A stretch of DNA of 64,000 bases from DATKGL01 sp035510455. Its GTDB lineage: Bacteria; Patescibacteriota; Saccharimonadia; Saccharimonadales; UBA4665. The DNA is taken from assembly GCA_035510455.1 (NCBI GenBank), contig DATKHB010000023.1:24582-88581 (forward strand), in the 5' to 3' direction. The notes beneath the pieces were generated by a model, which ran no database searches, was not told the origin of the DNA, and saw only the letters and a list, made by a program, of their open reading frames with translations. Below are positions 25,969 through 35,393 of the stretch, in pieces. Made by a program: the position numbers and the translations under genes. Numbering within the stretch: position 1 is the stretch's first letter; each line of letters opens with the position of its first letter.

Positions 25969-26975
25969 GATCTTCCTCTTAATCTCCACCATTTAGCCCG
26001 TAGCCTTCTTAGCTCATTAGCGTTAGGTGGGAGGTCGTGAGTCATCATACTCCAAATATATTCTACAGACACTTTTCGCGTTCTCTGTATTTTATTGCGT
26101 TGCCATAGTTTCTTTGGAGCTAAAAGTAGTGACACCAATAAGCCCTTAGTGGCCACGACGCCTTGTCCTCGCTGCCAGGCGCTGACGTAAAAACCAAAAT
26201 AGGCCAGTTTAAATCTTGGGGCTACACTCGGCAGTTTAGAAAAAGGCACGTTCTTCCACATTAGCCAAGGCAGGTTTTTCATAGTCTGGTAGGTAGTGAA
26301 GCCTTTTATCTTACTGCCCGAAGTACCGGTTCGATGGTAGGCTATAGCCTTGGGCGAATAATAAACTTTCCACCCAGCTAGCTGAGCTCTAAAACTAATA
26401 TCAATGTCTTCGTAATAAGCGAAGAAGTCCTCATCGAACAGACCTATCTCTTTTAACATCGATACCCTATATAGACTTGCTCCTCCACTAGCTGCGAATA
26501 CCTCTACTTCCTTATCATATTTATCACTTACCGACTCACCACGCCCCCTAGGGTATGGTAGCCCCCAATTTGTGTATAGATCACCAGTGCTGTCTAAATG
26601 CTCAGCATCAATATCCATAAACTTGCAGGTGACTATCCCGATTCTGTTGTTTTGCCCTATAGTTTCAACTAAATTACGAAGCCAGTGTTTATCGGCAACC
26701 GCATCATCGTTAAATAAAGCCACAAAATCACTACCATTATCTATGGATCGCCTAATACCAGCATTTACGCCACCCGCGAAACCAAGGTTTTTCTCGTGCA
26801 CGAGAAGCTCTATATCGGGGTAATTTTCTTTTAAAAATTCTAGCGACCCATCTGTAGACCCGTTTTCAACTACTATAATCTGGCATTTCATTGTCTGGCC
26901 TAGCAGTGAATCCAGACACAAGCCTATCCTATTTTTACCGTTCCAGGCGGGAACAACTACCGATATTTGCATCAT
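25965..26975 (-). CDS. GT2-family glycosyltransferase
   Basis: A 336-residue GT-A enzyme. The N-terminus ISVVVPAWNGKNRIGLCLDSLL, then VVENGSTDGS and LFNDDAV (the metal-binding D-x-D-like site), followed by YYEDIDISFRAQLAGWKV (the E-D base and acceptor region), are GT2 hallmarks, most like WbbL-type rhamnosyltransferases. The C-terminal 70 residues may lie along the membrane. Two ATGs are possible (26975 and 26972). It starts within the -35 region of the divergent ABC-permease promoter, so transcription from the two may interfere. Confidence 0.88.
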   Translation of the reverse strand: MMQISVVVPAWNGKNRIGLCLDSLLGQTMKCQIIVVENGSTDGSLEFLKENYPDIELLVHEKNLGFAGGVNAGIRRSIDNGSDFVALFNDDAVADKHWLRNLVETIGQNNRIGIVTCKFMDIDAEHLDSTGDLYTNWGLPYPRGRGESVSDKYDKEVEVFAASGGASLYRVSMLKEIGLFDEDFFAYYEDIDISFRAQLAGWKVYYSPKAIAYHRTGTSGSKIKGFTTYQTMKNLPWLMWKNVPFSKLPSVAPRFKLAYFGFYVSAWQRGQGVVATKGLLVSLLLAPKKLWQRNKIQRTRKVSVEYIWSMMTHDLPPNANELRRLRAKWWRLRGRS

Positions 26976-27003
26976 CGACTAAAAAGCTTCCTTCTTCTAT
27001 AAT
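26975..27003 (+). promoter_or_regulatory. Promoter of the glycan ABC-exporter operon
   Basis: TCGACT at 26975-26980, 17 bases, then TATAAT at 26998-27003. The expected transcription start is only about 5 bases before the ATG at 27016, and no ribosome-binding site is present, so the transcript is nearly leaderless. Confidence 0.55.
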
Positions 27004-27015
27004 AACCCATAACCT

Positions 27016-27819
27016 ATGTTTAAACGTATCTTCTCTAAACGAAATAGAGTTCTTGTTGCTGAGTTAGTTAGAACCGACTTTAAATTGCGCTATCAAGGCT
27101 CAGTCCTTGGGTATGCGTGGTCTCTATTACGACCTCTTCTTATATTCGTTATTCTATACATCGTTTTTGTGGATTTTCTAAAGGTCGGTAAGGGCATCCC
27201 GCACTATCCCCAATATCTACTATTTGGAATTGTTATCTGGAACTTTTTCGTCGAGATGACCATGCAGAGTCTTGGTTCAATTGTAGGTAGAGGAGACCTG
27301 ATCCGAAAGATTCGTATTCCTCGTTGGACTATAGTATTCAGTAGTAGTTTGGCGGCTGTTATCAACCTCTTGCTCAATCTAATAATAATTACCATTTTTA
27401 TGGTTATCGGTCACGTTAAACCTAGTAATGAAGTTTTCTTATTACCTTTCTTGATACTAGAAGTCTACATATTTGCCCTAGGTTTATCTTTTTTTCTATC
27501 CGCAGCTTTTGTAAAATACCGCGACATTAGTTATATATGGGAAGTATTTTTACAGGCAGGCTTCTACTTGACACCAATTTTATACCCGTTATCCCGCATC
27601 CCTAAACTTATTTTTCAGAAGCTAATACTGTTGAATCCAATGGCTCAAGCGATTCAAGATGCTCGTTATGTATTGGTTACTAAAAAAACCATAATACCGA
27701 GCCATCTCTTTAATGGCGGTTGGTATCAGTACATACCACTTATTGTCGTTGGGCTGGTATTGTTCATAGGGGTAGCTTACTTTAAGAAAGAATCCAACTA
27801 CTTCGCGGAGAATATATAA
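27016..27819 (+). CDS. wzm: Polysaccharide ABC exporter, permease (Wzm-type)
   Basis: A 267-residue ABC-2 permease with six membrane helices. The N-terminus RNRVLVAELVRTDFKLRYQGSVLGYAWSLLRPLL is characteristic of Wzm/TagG permeases, which export undecaprenyl-linked polysaccharides or teichoic acids. The C-terminal FYLTPILYPL and LNPMAQAIQDARYVL are also family features. It is followed after two bases by its ATPase partner. This pair carries finished or partly finished glycan chains from the cytoplasmic to the outer face of the membrane. Confidence 0.9.
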   Translation: MFKRIFSKRNRVLVAELVRTDFKLRYQGSVLGYAWSLLRPLLIFVILYIVFVDFLKVGKGIPHYPQYLLFGIVIWNFFVEMTMQSLGSIVGRGDLIRKIRIPRWTIVFSSSLAAVINLLLNLIIITIFMVIGHVKPSNEVFLLPFLILEVYIFALGLSFFLSAAFVKYRDISYIWEVFLQAGFYLTPILYPLSRIPKLIFQKLILLNPMAQAIQDARYVLVTKKTIIPSHLFNGGWYQYIPLIVVGLVLFIGVAYFKKESNYFAENI

Positions 27820-27821
27820 TC

Positions 27822-29027
27822 ATGGCCAATGATGTTGCGATAAAGGTCGATAATGTTAGCAAAACGTTCAAACTACCATATGAGAAAAATACATCAATAA
27901 AAAGCGCTATAGTTAATTTTTATAAACTTGACAAAGGCTCTGAAAAACAAGAAGCTTTAAAAGACATTTCGTTTGAAGTTAAAGCAGGGGAATTCTTTGG
28001 CATCGTGGGTCGTAATGGGAGTGGGAAAAGCACGCTTCTTAAGCTCTTAGCGGGCATTTATTCTCCGAATAAAGGCGATATAAAAATAAACGGCAAGCTA
28101 ACGCCATTCATCGAGCTGGGAGTTGGTTTTAATCCCGAGCTAACTGGCCGAGAAAATGTTTTTTTGAATGGTGCACTGCTTGGATTTAGCCGCAAGGAAA
28201 TGGAAACGATGTACGAGGGCATTGTTGATTTTGCAGAGATCAGAAGATTTATGGATCAAAAACTTAAAAACTATTCATCTGGTATGCAAGTGCGTCTAGC
28301 TTTTTCTATAGCCATACGCGCGCAAACTGATATTTTGCTAATAGACGAGGTATTAGCAGTGGGAGATGCCGCCTTCCAACAGAAATGTTTCGATTATTTC
28401 GACCAAATTAAAAACAGTGACACTACGGTTGTATTTGTCTCTCATGATATGGATGCGGTTAAGAGATTTTGTGATAAAGCAGTGCTAATTAATAATGGGA
28501 AACTACAATTTATAGGCAAACCGGAAGAAGCCGCAGATTTATATATTGCCGAAAATGAGGAACAGATAATAAGTAATTTGGTTGAAGACAATTCGAGATC
28601 AACGTTAAAGCAAAAATCAAAACAAAGTGCAGATTTTTCTATAGAGATTCTTAACAAGGGTGGCTTAAAGACCAGCTCGTTTAATTATGGAGAAAAAATG
28701 CTAATAAAACTTAGGTGGAGTATCAACCTCAACCCCAGACCTCTAAATGTGGGTATTGCACTATCCCATGAGGGGAGAATAGTATTTGGCTCAAACACCG
28801 GACAAAAGGGGCTAAAATCTGGGACTAACACCATTACGGAAGAAGTGATACTGAATTTAGGGTCTGGGAAATACACTATGATAGCAGCTTTATTTGATAC
28901 TGACAGCCTTAGCGAGGCATATGTATATGAACCGCATGGCCCTGAATTCTATATAAGAAAATCGCCCGGAGTCCAAAACTGGGAGGGATTAACGAAACTT
29001 GAAAACAAATGGGATTATGAAAAGTAA
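27822..29027 (+). CDS. wzt: Polysaccharide ABC exporter, ATPase with C-terminal carbohydrate-binding domain (Wzt-type)
   Basis: A 401-residue protein. The ATPase domain (1-245) has Walker A GRNGSGKST, a GVGFNPELTGRENVFLNG stretch typical of Wzt/TagH, signature YSSGMQVRL, Walker B ILLIDEVLAVGD and the switch histidine in VFVSHDMD. The extra C-terminal domain (about 265-401) is of the Wzt-C beta-sandwich kind that recognises a chain-end modification in E. coli O8/O9a. That suggests this exporter selects finished chains by a terminal mark, perhaps made by the methyltransferase at 32107-32934. The last residues overlap the following gene's start. Confidence 0.9.
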   Translation: MANDVAIKVDNVSKTFKLPYEKNTSIKSAIVNFYKLDKGSEKQEALKDISFEVKAGEFFGIVGRNGSGKSTLLKLLAGIYSPNKGDIKINGKLTPFIELGVGFNPELTGRENVFLNGALLGFSRKEMETMYEGIVDFAEIRRFMDQKLKNYSSGMQVRLAFSIAIRAQTDILLIDEVLAVGDAAFQQKCFDYFDQIKNSDTTVVFVSHDMDAVKRFCDKAVLINNGKLQFIGKPEEAADLYIAENEEQIISNLVEDNSRSTLKQKSKQSADFSIEILNKGGLKTSSFNYGEKMLIKLRWSINLNPRPLNVGIALSHEGRIVFGSNTGQKGLKSGTNTITEEVILNLGSGKYTMIAALFDTDSLSEAYVYEPHGPEFYIRKSPGVQNWEGLTKLENKWDYEK

Positions 29028-30789
29028 TCGGATCGTAAACAAGCTACTACCACCGCAATCTCGTAGGAGAAATTTAGTCAAAGCTGTATTGATTCACCAA
29101 AAGACCCGCAGCTTCACTCCTAATCCTAACTATAGCCAATGGATTAAAGACATCGAACCTCCGCTATTTGACTCTACAATTAAGGTTGAAAGGGGTCCGC
29201 TAATAAGCATAGTAGTCCCATGTTACAATACGCCTCTAAAATACTTTTATCCTTTGTTAGAATCTGTAAGATCACAAACCTATGCCAACTGGCAATTATG
29301 TATTGTTGATGGCTCCAACGATAAATTATCTTCTGAAAACATCAAGGAACTATGTAGTAATGATAAGCGCATAGTGTATAAAAAGATAAATAAGAATCTT
29401 GGGATCTCAAGGAACACCAACGAGGCCATTAGCATGGCCGGTGGCCAATACATAGCACTGCTTGATCACGACGACACAATCTCTCCGCATGCCCTAAATG
29501 AATTGGCTTCGGTCATAAAGAATAAGCCAGATACTGACATAATCTATAGCGACGAAGACAAACTCTCAGAAGACGGTAAAGAACGTGTACTACCGTTTTT
29601 TAAGCCAGACTGGTCTCCTGAATTATTGCTTGGCGTCAACTATATTACTCATTTTTTGGTCGTAAGATCGAAATTACTAATACAGGTAGGTAATTTGAGG
29701 CCTCAGTTTGACGGCGCCCAAGACTATGACTTAATGCTGAGACTAAGTGAAGTATCTAACAAGATTGTGCACATACCGAAGGTCTTATACCATTGGAGAC
29801 TAGCTGAAGGGTCGACAGCTAAAGTTGTTTCAGAGAAAGACTATGCCACAATTGCTGGGCGTGAAGCGCTCCAAGAAGCGCTGAATCGGAGACAACTGGC
29901 AGCCAAAGCGCTCGAAGTGCAAAGTCACCCAACTAACTATCGTCCTAAATATAGTCTAAATAGTAAACCGCCACTAGTTTCAATAATAATACCTTTTAAA
30001 GACAAGGTTAAATTACTAAAACAATGCCTGCCAAGCATTTTAGAGAAAAGTACCTACCAGAACTACGAAACTATTCTCATATCCAACAATAGCACTGAAG
30101 ATGCAACTTTTAGGTACCTAGAAGAAATTAAAAAAGAATCACGGTGCAAGGTTTATATTTGGAACCATCAGTTTAACTACTCTGCGATAAACAATTATGG
30201 GCGTAAACAGGCCAGTGGTGAATACCTGGTTTTCTTGAACAATGATACGGAAATCATAACTCCACAGTGGCTCGAGGAACTTGTTGGGGTTGCCAGTCAA
30301 AAGGACATTGGCGCGGTCGGTCCGCTTTTGCTTTATCCTAACCATAGAATCCAGCACGCCGGGGTTGTATTAGGAATGGGCGGTATGGCCGGCCATGTAT
30401 TTAGAAGTCGAAAAGAAGGAGAGTGGACAGATTTCGGTTTAACGACCTGGCCACGCAATTACCTAGCCGTTACTGGCGCATGCTTAACCTTAAAAACGGA
30501 AAAGTTTGATGAGGCGGGCGGGTTTGATGAGAGGCTACGTATTGGCGGCAACGATATAGCTCTATGTCTAAGTCTGTACAAGAAGGGCTGGCGGAATGTG
30601 TTTTGGCCGTTTGTCCAGCTTATTCACTATGAGAATATGTCGGTTGGGCCATACGACAAAAACGTCCCGATAGAAGACTACAACCAGTCTCTAAAATACT
30701 ACAAACCTTTCCTTGATAAAGGCGATCCGTATTTTAATCCAAATCTAAGTCTTGACGACGAAGCAGTGAGCTTAAGGGGCATGTCGTGA
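29017..30789 (+). CDS. Double GT2-domain glycosyltransferase (rhamnosyltransferase type)
   Basis: About 590 residues from ATG 29017; the TTG six codons upstream is less likely because ATG lies inside the end of wzt. Two GT-A domains follow each other. The first begins ISIVVPCYNTPLKYF with LLDHDDTIS; the second begins VSIIIPFKDKVKLLKQCL with VFLNNDTEII and ends with GGNDIALCLSLYKKGWR. Tandem GT2 enzymes of this form add sugars, often rhamnose, in surface polysaccharide synthesis and can build a repeating unit alone. It overlaps wzt by 11 bases and the next gene by 4, so the genes are co-translated. Confidence 0.87.
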   Translation: MKSNRIVNKLLPPQSRRRNLVKAVLIHQKTRSFTPNPNYSQWIKDIEPPLFDSTIKVERGPLISIVVPCYNTPLKYFYPLLESVRSQTYANWQLCIVDGSNDKLSSENIKELCSNDKRIVYKKINKNLGISRNTNEAISMAGGQYIALLDHDDTISPHALNELASVIKNKPDTDIIYSDEDKLSEDGKERVLPFFKPDWSPELLLGVNYITHFLVVRSKLLIQVGNLRPQFDGAQDYDLMLRLSEVSNKIVHIPKVLYHWRLAEGSTAKVVSEKDYATIAGREALQEALNRRQLAAKALEVQSHPTNYRPKYSLNSKPPLVSIIIPFKDKVKLLKQCLPSILEKSTYQNYETILISNNSTEDATFRYLEEIKKESRCKVYIWNHQFNYSAINNYGRKQASGEYLVFLNNDTEIITPQWLEELVGVASQKDIGAVGPLLLYPNHRIQHAGVVLGMGGMAGHVFRSRKEGEWTDFGLTTWPRNYLAVTGACLTLKTEKFDEAGGFDERLRIGGNDIALCLSLYKKGWRNVFWPFVQLIHYENMSVGPYDKNVPIEDYNQSLKYYKPFLDKGDPYFNPNLSLDDEAVSLRGMS

Positions 30790-32105
30790 TAACCAAATCA
30801 AGAGTAAATCGTGCGGCATGGTCTTTAAGGAATGAGGGGCCCGTAGTCTTTACTAAGAAGGCGATCCGTTTTATACCGTGGGCTGTTGGCCGTACGCATA
30901 TTAAGTATGGTAGGTATCTACCAAAACCTCTACGAGCTAATCAAGGCAAATATGGCTCTGAGTATCTGTATCTGAAAAATCCAATTTTTAACGTAACAAC
31001 TGATGACCTACAACGTAATTCTGAAATTCAAAAGCGACCAAGACCTACCAGAATCAATAGCGCCACCTGGTTCGTGCCGTACTTCGATCACTTGTCATTC
31101 GGTGGTATTTACACCGCGTTTCGATTTATTAATCATTTTGCTGAAATGGGAGTATTCAACCGAATAGTTATTTATGATAACCCTCAAGTCGACAGTGTTG
31201 CTATGAAGGCAGAGATCGAACGAGCATTCCCACACCTCAAAGCCATCGAACTAAAAGTCTTTAATCCGGCTAAAGATGAGATCAAAAATCTGCCAGCAAC
31301 AGATATAGCTGTTTGTACTTTTTGGGTATCGGCTTACTTCTTGCTACGTTTCAACCAAACAAAGCGCAAGTACTACTTCATCCAAGACTACGAGCCGCTG
31401 TTTTATGAAGCCGGCTCAACTTATGCACTGGCGGAATCGACCTACCGTTTTGGGTTTAAAGGCATTGTTAACACGCCAGGGCTCCTAAGGGCTGTCAATC
31501 AACGGCACGGTCTTGAGGGCGTTAGCTTTGTCCCGGCCGTCGATCCACAAAACTACTTTCCACGGGATAAAAACGACAACCAACGAGTGCGTATTTTCTT
31601 CTATGCTCGTCCTAATAATCCGCGCAATGCCTTTGTTCTAGGCATCATAATTATTAAGATGCTTTTGAAAAAGTATGGGCGCAAAATAGAGATCGTAACC
31701 GCAGGTGCTGAATGGAAAGAAAGTAAGTTTGACCTCAAAGGGGAGATTACTAACTTAGGCCTTCTAAAAAGTATGCGAGAAGTGGGGGATCTCTATCGAT
31801 CATGCGATATTGGGTTTGTTTACATGCTTTCCAAACACCCCTCTTATCAACCATTTGAGTTTATGGCGACTGGGATGGCCACGGTGACCAATAATAACGA
31901 AGACAATCTCTGGTTTCTAAAAGATGGGACTAATTGTCTGGTTGCTGAACCATCGCCAGCGGCTATGGTTGAAAAAATAGGCTGGCTTATCACAGATGAT
32001 AAACTCCGGGAAAAAATTCAGCGGGGGGGATATGAAACTGTCAGCACAGATTGGGACCACCAACTTGAAATTATTTGGAACGATATCCTAAACAGCAAAA
32101 ACTAA
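30786..32105 (+). CDS. WsaF-like GT4 rhamnosyltransferase
   Basis: A 439-residue GT-B enzyme starting with GTG, overlapping the previous stop (GTGA). SATWFVPYFDHLSFGGIYTA, IQDYEPLFYEAGSTYALAE and the C-terminal YQPFEFMATGMATVTNNN with NLWFLKDG resemble the WsaF family, first known from S-layer glycan synthesis in Geobacillus, where it transfers rhamnose. This fits the dTDP-rhamnose genes at 45186-48452. It ends one base from the convergent methyltransferase gene. The family call is moderate; the sugar is an inference from pathway context. Confidence 0.8.
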   Translation: MITKSRVNRAAWSLRNEGPVVFTKKAIRFIPWAVGRTHIKYGRYLPKPLRANQGKYGSEYLYLKNPIFNVTTDDLQRNSEIQKRPRPTRINSATWFVPYFDHLSFGGIYTAFRFINHFAEMGVFNRIVIYDNPQVDSVAMKAEIERAFPHLKAIELKVFNPAKDEIKNLPATDIAVCTFWVSAYFLLRFNQTKRKYYFIQDYEPLFYEAGSTYALAESTYRFGFKGIVNTPGLLRAVNQRHGLEGVSFVPAVDPQNYFPRDKNDNQRVRIFFYARPNNPRNAFVLGIIIIKMLLKKYGRKIEIVTAGAEWKESKFDLKGEITNLGLLKSMREVGDLYRSCDIGFVYMLSKHPSYQPFEFMATGMATVTNNNEDNLWFLKDGTNCLVAEPSPAAMVEKIGWLITDDKLREKIQRGGYETVSTDWDHQLEIIWNDILNSKN

Positions 32106-32106
32106 C

Positions 32107-32934
32107 TTAACGAGTAGTAAATTTTAATACCTGCGCAGATTGGACAATAGCTTCTGCTGGTGATACTTTCTCCAGAATCATTACATCTTGGCCGTTTGAT
32201 CCGTCCATACCGGCCCAGGCCCCTCTGTGTGCAAACCGTCCATGTAACCCAAGCCCGCTTTTTCTAAGCATGGACCTGATCTTTCTAGGTGTGTAACCTA
32301 CGGCGCCTTCAGGATAATCGGGGTCATTAATGTAACAATCTTTATTAAGTTTATGCTTGAAGTGGAGAGCATGTCGGCCTTTGCTTTTGCCCTTGGCCAA
32401 GGACTTAAGAGCGGCATCGTCTATGACGAAAAATGAGGTGAGTACTAAACCATCGTCTTTGAGGACTCTATGAAATTCTTTAAGGTAATGCAAGATATCA
32501 TTTTCAAACATATGGGTAAAAACTGAATGTAGTAATATCCTGTCGACGGACTTATCTTTAGCCGGGAGTTTGATATCGCTAGTTGATAATGTCCCTCCGC
32601 TGTTGTGGATCTGACTTTTAATATCATAGTATCGGAAGCTGAAGTTTTTATATTTTTTCGTAATATTTTGCTTACACCAATCAATACTTGGCTTAATAAT
32701 GTCAAAACCAACATACTTGCCCTTATCGGACAGTATTTTTGTTAACTGAATCGCGTCTCGACCAACTCCACACCCAACCTCAAGCACAAAATCATCGTGG
32801 TTAAGAGGAGCGTATCTTCTGTACATTTCAACATGATACTCTGATATCTTCCGCCAGTCGTCAGTGCCACCCCCAGTTAAAATTACCAAAGGCTCAGGGA
32901 TGCTATAGCCATCACTCTTGAACATTTTCACCAT
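32107..32934 (-). CDS. SAM-dependent methyltransferase (class I)
   Basis: About 276 residues from ATG 32934 (MVKMFKSDG); an upstream in-frame start is weaker because a TATAAT sits between it and the ATG. The Rossmann SAM-binding motif is FVLEVGCGVGRDAIQLT, followed by the acidic strand YVGFDIIKPSID and the post-motif LLHSVFTHMFENDILHYLKEFHRVLKDDG typical of Methyltransf_11/25 enzymes. It sits beside glycosyltransferases and Wzt, so methylation of a sugar or chain end is likely. That is context inference only. Confidence 0.82.
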   Translation of the reverse strand: MVKMFKSDGYSIPEPLVILTGGGTDDWRKISEYHVEMYRRYAPLNHDDFVLEVGCGVGRDAIQLTKILSDKGKYVGFDIIKPSIDWCKQNITKKYKNFSFRYYDIKSQIHNSGGTLSTSDIKLPAKDKSVDRILLHSVFTHMFENDILHYLKEFHRVLKDDGLVLTSFFVIDDAALKSLAKGKSKGRHALHFKHKLNKDCYINDPDYPEGAVGYTPRKIRSMLRKSGLGLHGRFAHRGAWAGMDGSNGQDVMILEKVSPAEAIVQSAQVLKFTTR

Positions 32935-33008
32935 GGTCAAGATTATACACCATACACCCGCCGCCCTCTTGGTTAACAAATCGGCGATTTATGGTTTGTC
33001 CGAGTTGC

Positions 33009-35393
33009 TTAAATAGGCTGGCCCATAATAAAAGATTGAATGAAGCTATTATCAACAATGGTCCACGGTATATAAGTACCACCATAAGCTATAAGTGCCG
33101 CCCGGCTGCTTACATAGTGAAGCGCTCCGCCAGATCCATAATATACTGCACCGTTGTCTGTGTCATACATGAATGGGGTAAGCGTTTGGGTAGTTTGGGC
33201 GTTCCAAGTTAGCTGGTCTCCGACCGGGCTGAACAGGCCAGTTATTAGGCCAAAACCACTAACTTCTGGGGCGGTAATGTCAATTCGTTTTGCATCGTAC
33301 ATATAACTATAGCCGCGGCTGATTTCTATCCGATTAGACAATGTTCCACCTTCCGGGTAGGAGGTCAATAAACTTGAGTCATATGATCTAATCGCGCCCC
33401 AATTAAATCCAAAATCATTAAAAACAGTGGCATTAGGTATGTACAGCAACTGGTTATTGTTAACTACGTAAATATTGCCCGTTCCGTCGTTTAGGTCGAC
33501 CAATGTTCCATTACCGAGTGCGATCGGGCCATCGGGCATAAAGCTAGTAGTGTATGGGCTCAGAGCTGATATGTTAGCACCCGTATAACCGAGAGATATA
33601 AGATCACTGATAGTAGGGACATATTGCTTTACCCCGTTTCCGAGTATATATATGTTCGGGTTTGACCAAACAAACTGGCCCAATGTGCCGGTCGGCAAAG
33701 ACTGAGCAGTTGTTGAACTAAACGTTTGGTATACTGCGCTTGGCCATAGGGCTTGCTGGCTAACAGATAAGGGGTATTTTATGCCACCATCAACAACGTA
33801 ATCTGTCGAACTTATTTGCGTCCAAATATTTAGGGGATCGCCTAATGTTGGTAGAGTGGTGTTATAGGAAGAGGTCTGAGGAACAAATACCGGGTCCTTA
33901 TCAAATCCCCATGACTGCATAATGGCATAGCTAGGGATGTAATGATAATTTTCTCCATCATAGTAATATATTGAGTTATTTGGGGGGAACATGACCACTG
34001 CCGGGGTTGTCATGAGTAATGGTCCTAAGGGCTGGGTAGTGTTAACTGGATTCATACCAACTATTTGTGACCAGTTGAACCCTAAATCACTTAAAGTTGT
34101 TGGATTAGCTATAGGAAGCTGGTCACCATTTTCCATTTCGTAAACAACTGATCCAGAAGCCATTACTGGCTGGAGAGACATACCCGTAGAGAGAAAACTA
34201 TCCTGGAAACTTGATCCTAAATTAACTACATCTGCCGTATCCAAGCACCCTAACCCCCAAGCTGTGCACATAGCTGGGCTAACATAATACTTAGAGCCAT
34301 TATTAACCAAGTCGATATTACCGTTATCATCGATAAGATTAGTCAAGGTGCCGCCACTAGTGAAGGTGCTAGTGATGTAAGAGCTTGTCTCGGGGAGCAA
34401 CGGGTAAGTGCTGAGGTCGTAGTTTATCATCATATCCCAGTTTGGTATGTAATAACTTGTTGTACCGCCGATTACAAGGAAAATCTGGTCAGTATCTGTG
34501 GCTATATATAATGCGCCACCCGTCGGTTGGGGGAATAATGTTGAGCCAAACCAAGAGTCAAAAATGTTAACAAAATTTTCATTTCCGGCAAAGTGTGGCG
34601 TATACCAATAAAGCGCTGCAGTTGCTCCGGTATCCATCAGTACTGATGTCCCGTCGATTGTGTCATAGCCATCATAATAAACGGATGGGCCTCCAGGGCA
34701 TATTTGCCAGGTACCCTGAGTCATCGGGCCACTATAACAGCTTTGAGGATCGTCAGAATTATCCCAATTACCTTTTATGATCTCCCAAGTTACATTACCC
34801 TGAGATCTCTGCTCGCCAAATTTGAGTAACCAAGCAGCGTGAATTATCTGTTGCGAAAAACCAACCTCTAGCGAGGTGCTGACACACGTACCGCTCACCG
34901 ATGTAACAGCAACCCCGTTGATTGAGTATAGGTTCACTCCTGAATAATTATGAGTGGTTCCGCTATCTGGGCAACCATAGCCCGTGGCCCCGGCATACCT
35001 GAGCGTGCTACAGCCGGCTCCTCCAGTAACGAGACTTTGCTCTTTTTCGAGTGTGGTTAGGAGTACTTGGGGGTTTATATCGTAGGCTTGAGCCGAGTCA
35101 TATATAACTTGACCGGCGGATACGCTACCTCCATAAAGAAAACCATTAGTAGGGTTATAGCCGGTTGGATCGGGAGCACTAAAACCATTACCAGTGCTTA
35201 TGCAGCTACTAGGAAATTGGTTCAGGAAGCTATTGATCTGGGCAGCAGTCATAGAACTTACATTATCGAAAACACCATCATCGATAACATCGTTCGGATT
35301 AAACGTGGCAGCATGGGCTTTGGTGCTAAAAGATAAAACAAAAACAGACACCAATAAACAAAATGCTCCGATGTGTAGTAGATTGTGTTTCAT
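33009..35393 (-). CDS. Large secreted repeat protein with lysozyme-like N-terminal region
   Basis: A 794-residue exported protein with a signal peptide ending near residue 29 (KAHAA). Residues about 30-290 include INPQVLLTTLEKEQSLVTGG and YGCPDSG. The first resembles the catalytic helix of lytic-transglycosylase-like folds, with Glu116 or Glu118 as a candidate. From about residue 290 to the end are many copies of a 40-60-residue unit with an aromatic/His-Tyr-Val/Ile-Pro/Ser core (HYIPSYAIMQSWGF, KQYVPTISDLISLGY, LLYIPNATVFNDFGF, LHYVSSRAALIAYG). It likely forms a surface-bound or released wall- or host-binding protein. ATG 35393 overlaps the upstream gene by 4 bases. Enzyme activity is speculative. 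Confidence 0.72.
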   Translation of the reverse strand: MKHNLLHIGAFCLLVSVFVLSFSTKAHAATFNPNDVIDDGVFDNVSSMTAAQINSFLNQFPSSCISTGNGFSAPDPTGYNPTNGFLYGGSVSAGQVIYDSAQAYDINPQVLLTTLEKEQSLVTGGAGCSTLRYAGATGYGCPDSGTTHNYSGVNLYSINGVAVTSVSGTCVSTSLEVGFSQQIIHAAWLLKFGEQRSQGNVTWEIIKGNWDNSDDPQSCYSGPMTQGTWQICPGGPSVYYDGYDTIDGTSVLMDTGATAALYWYTPHFAGNENFVNIFDSWFGSTLFPQPTGGALYIATDTDQIFLVIGGTTSYYIPNWDMMINYDLSTYPLLPETSSYITSTFTSGGTLTNLIDDNGNIDLVNNGSKYYVSPAMCTAWGLGCLDTADVVNLGSSFQDSFLSTGMSLQPVMASGSVVYEMENGDQLPIANPTTLSDLGFNWSQIVGMNPVNTTQPLGPLLMTTPAVVMFPPNNSIYYYDGENYHYIPSYAIMQSWGFDKDPVFVPQTSSYNTTLPTLGDPLNIWTQISSTDYVVDGGIKYPLSVSQQALWPSAVYQTFSSTTAQSLPTGTLGQFVWSNPNIYILGNGVKQYVPTISDLISLGYTGANISALSPYTTSFMPDGPIALGNGTLVDLNDGTGNIYVVNNNQLLYIPNATVFNDFGFNWGAIRSYDSSLLTSYPEGGTLSNRIEISRGYSYMYDAKRIDITAPEVSGFGLITGLFSPVGDQLTWNAQTTQTLTPFMYDTDNGAVYYGSGGALHYVSSRAALIAYGGTYIPWTIVDNSFIQSFIMGQPI

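Noticed and set aside
33009..35393. S-layer protein
   Set aside because: No SLH domains or sortase motif seen; the repeats are different.
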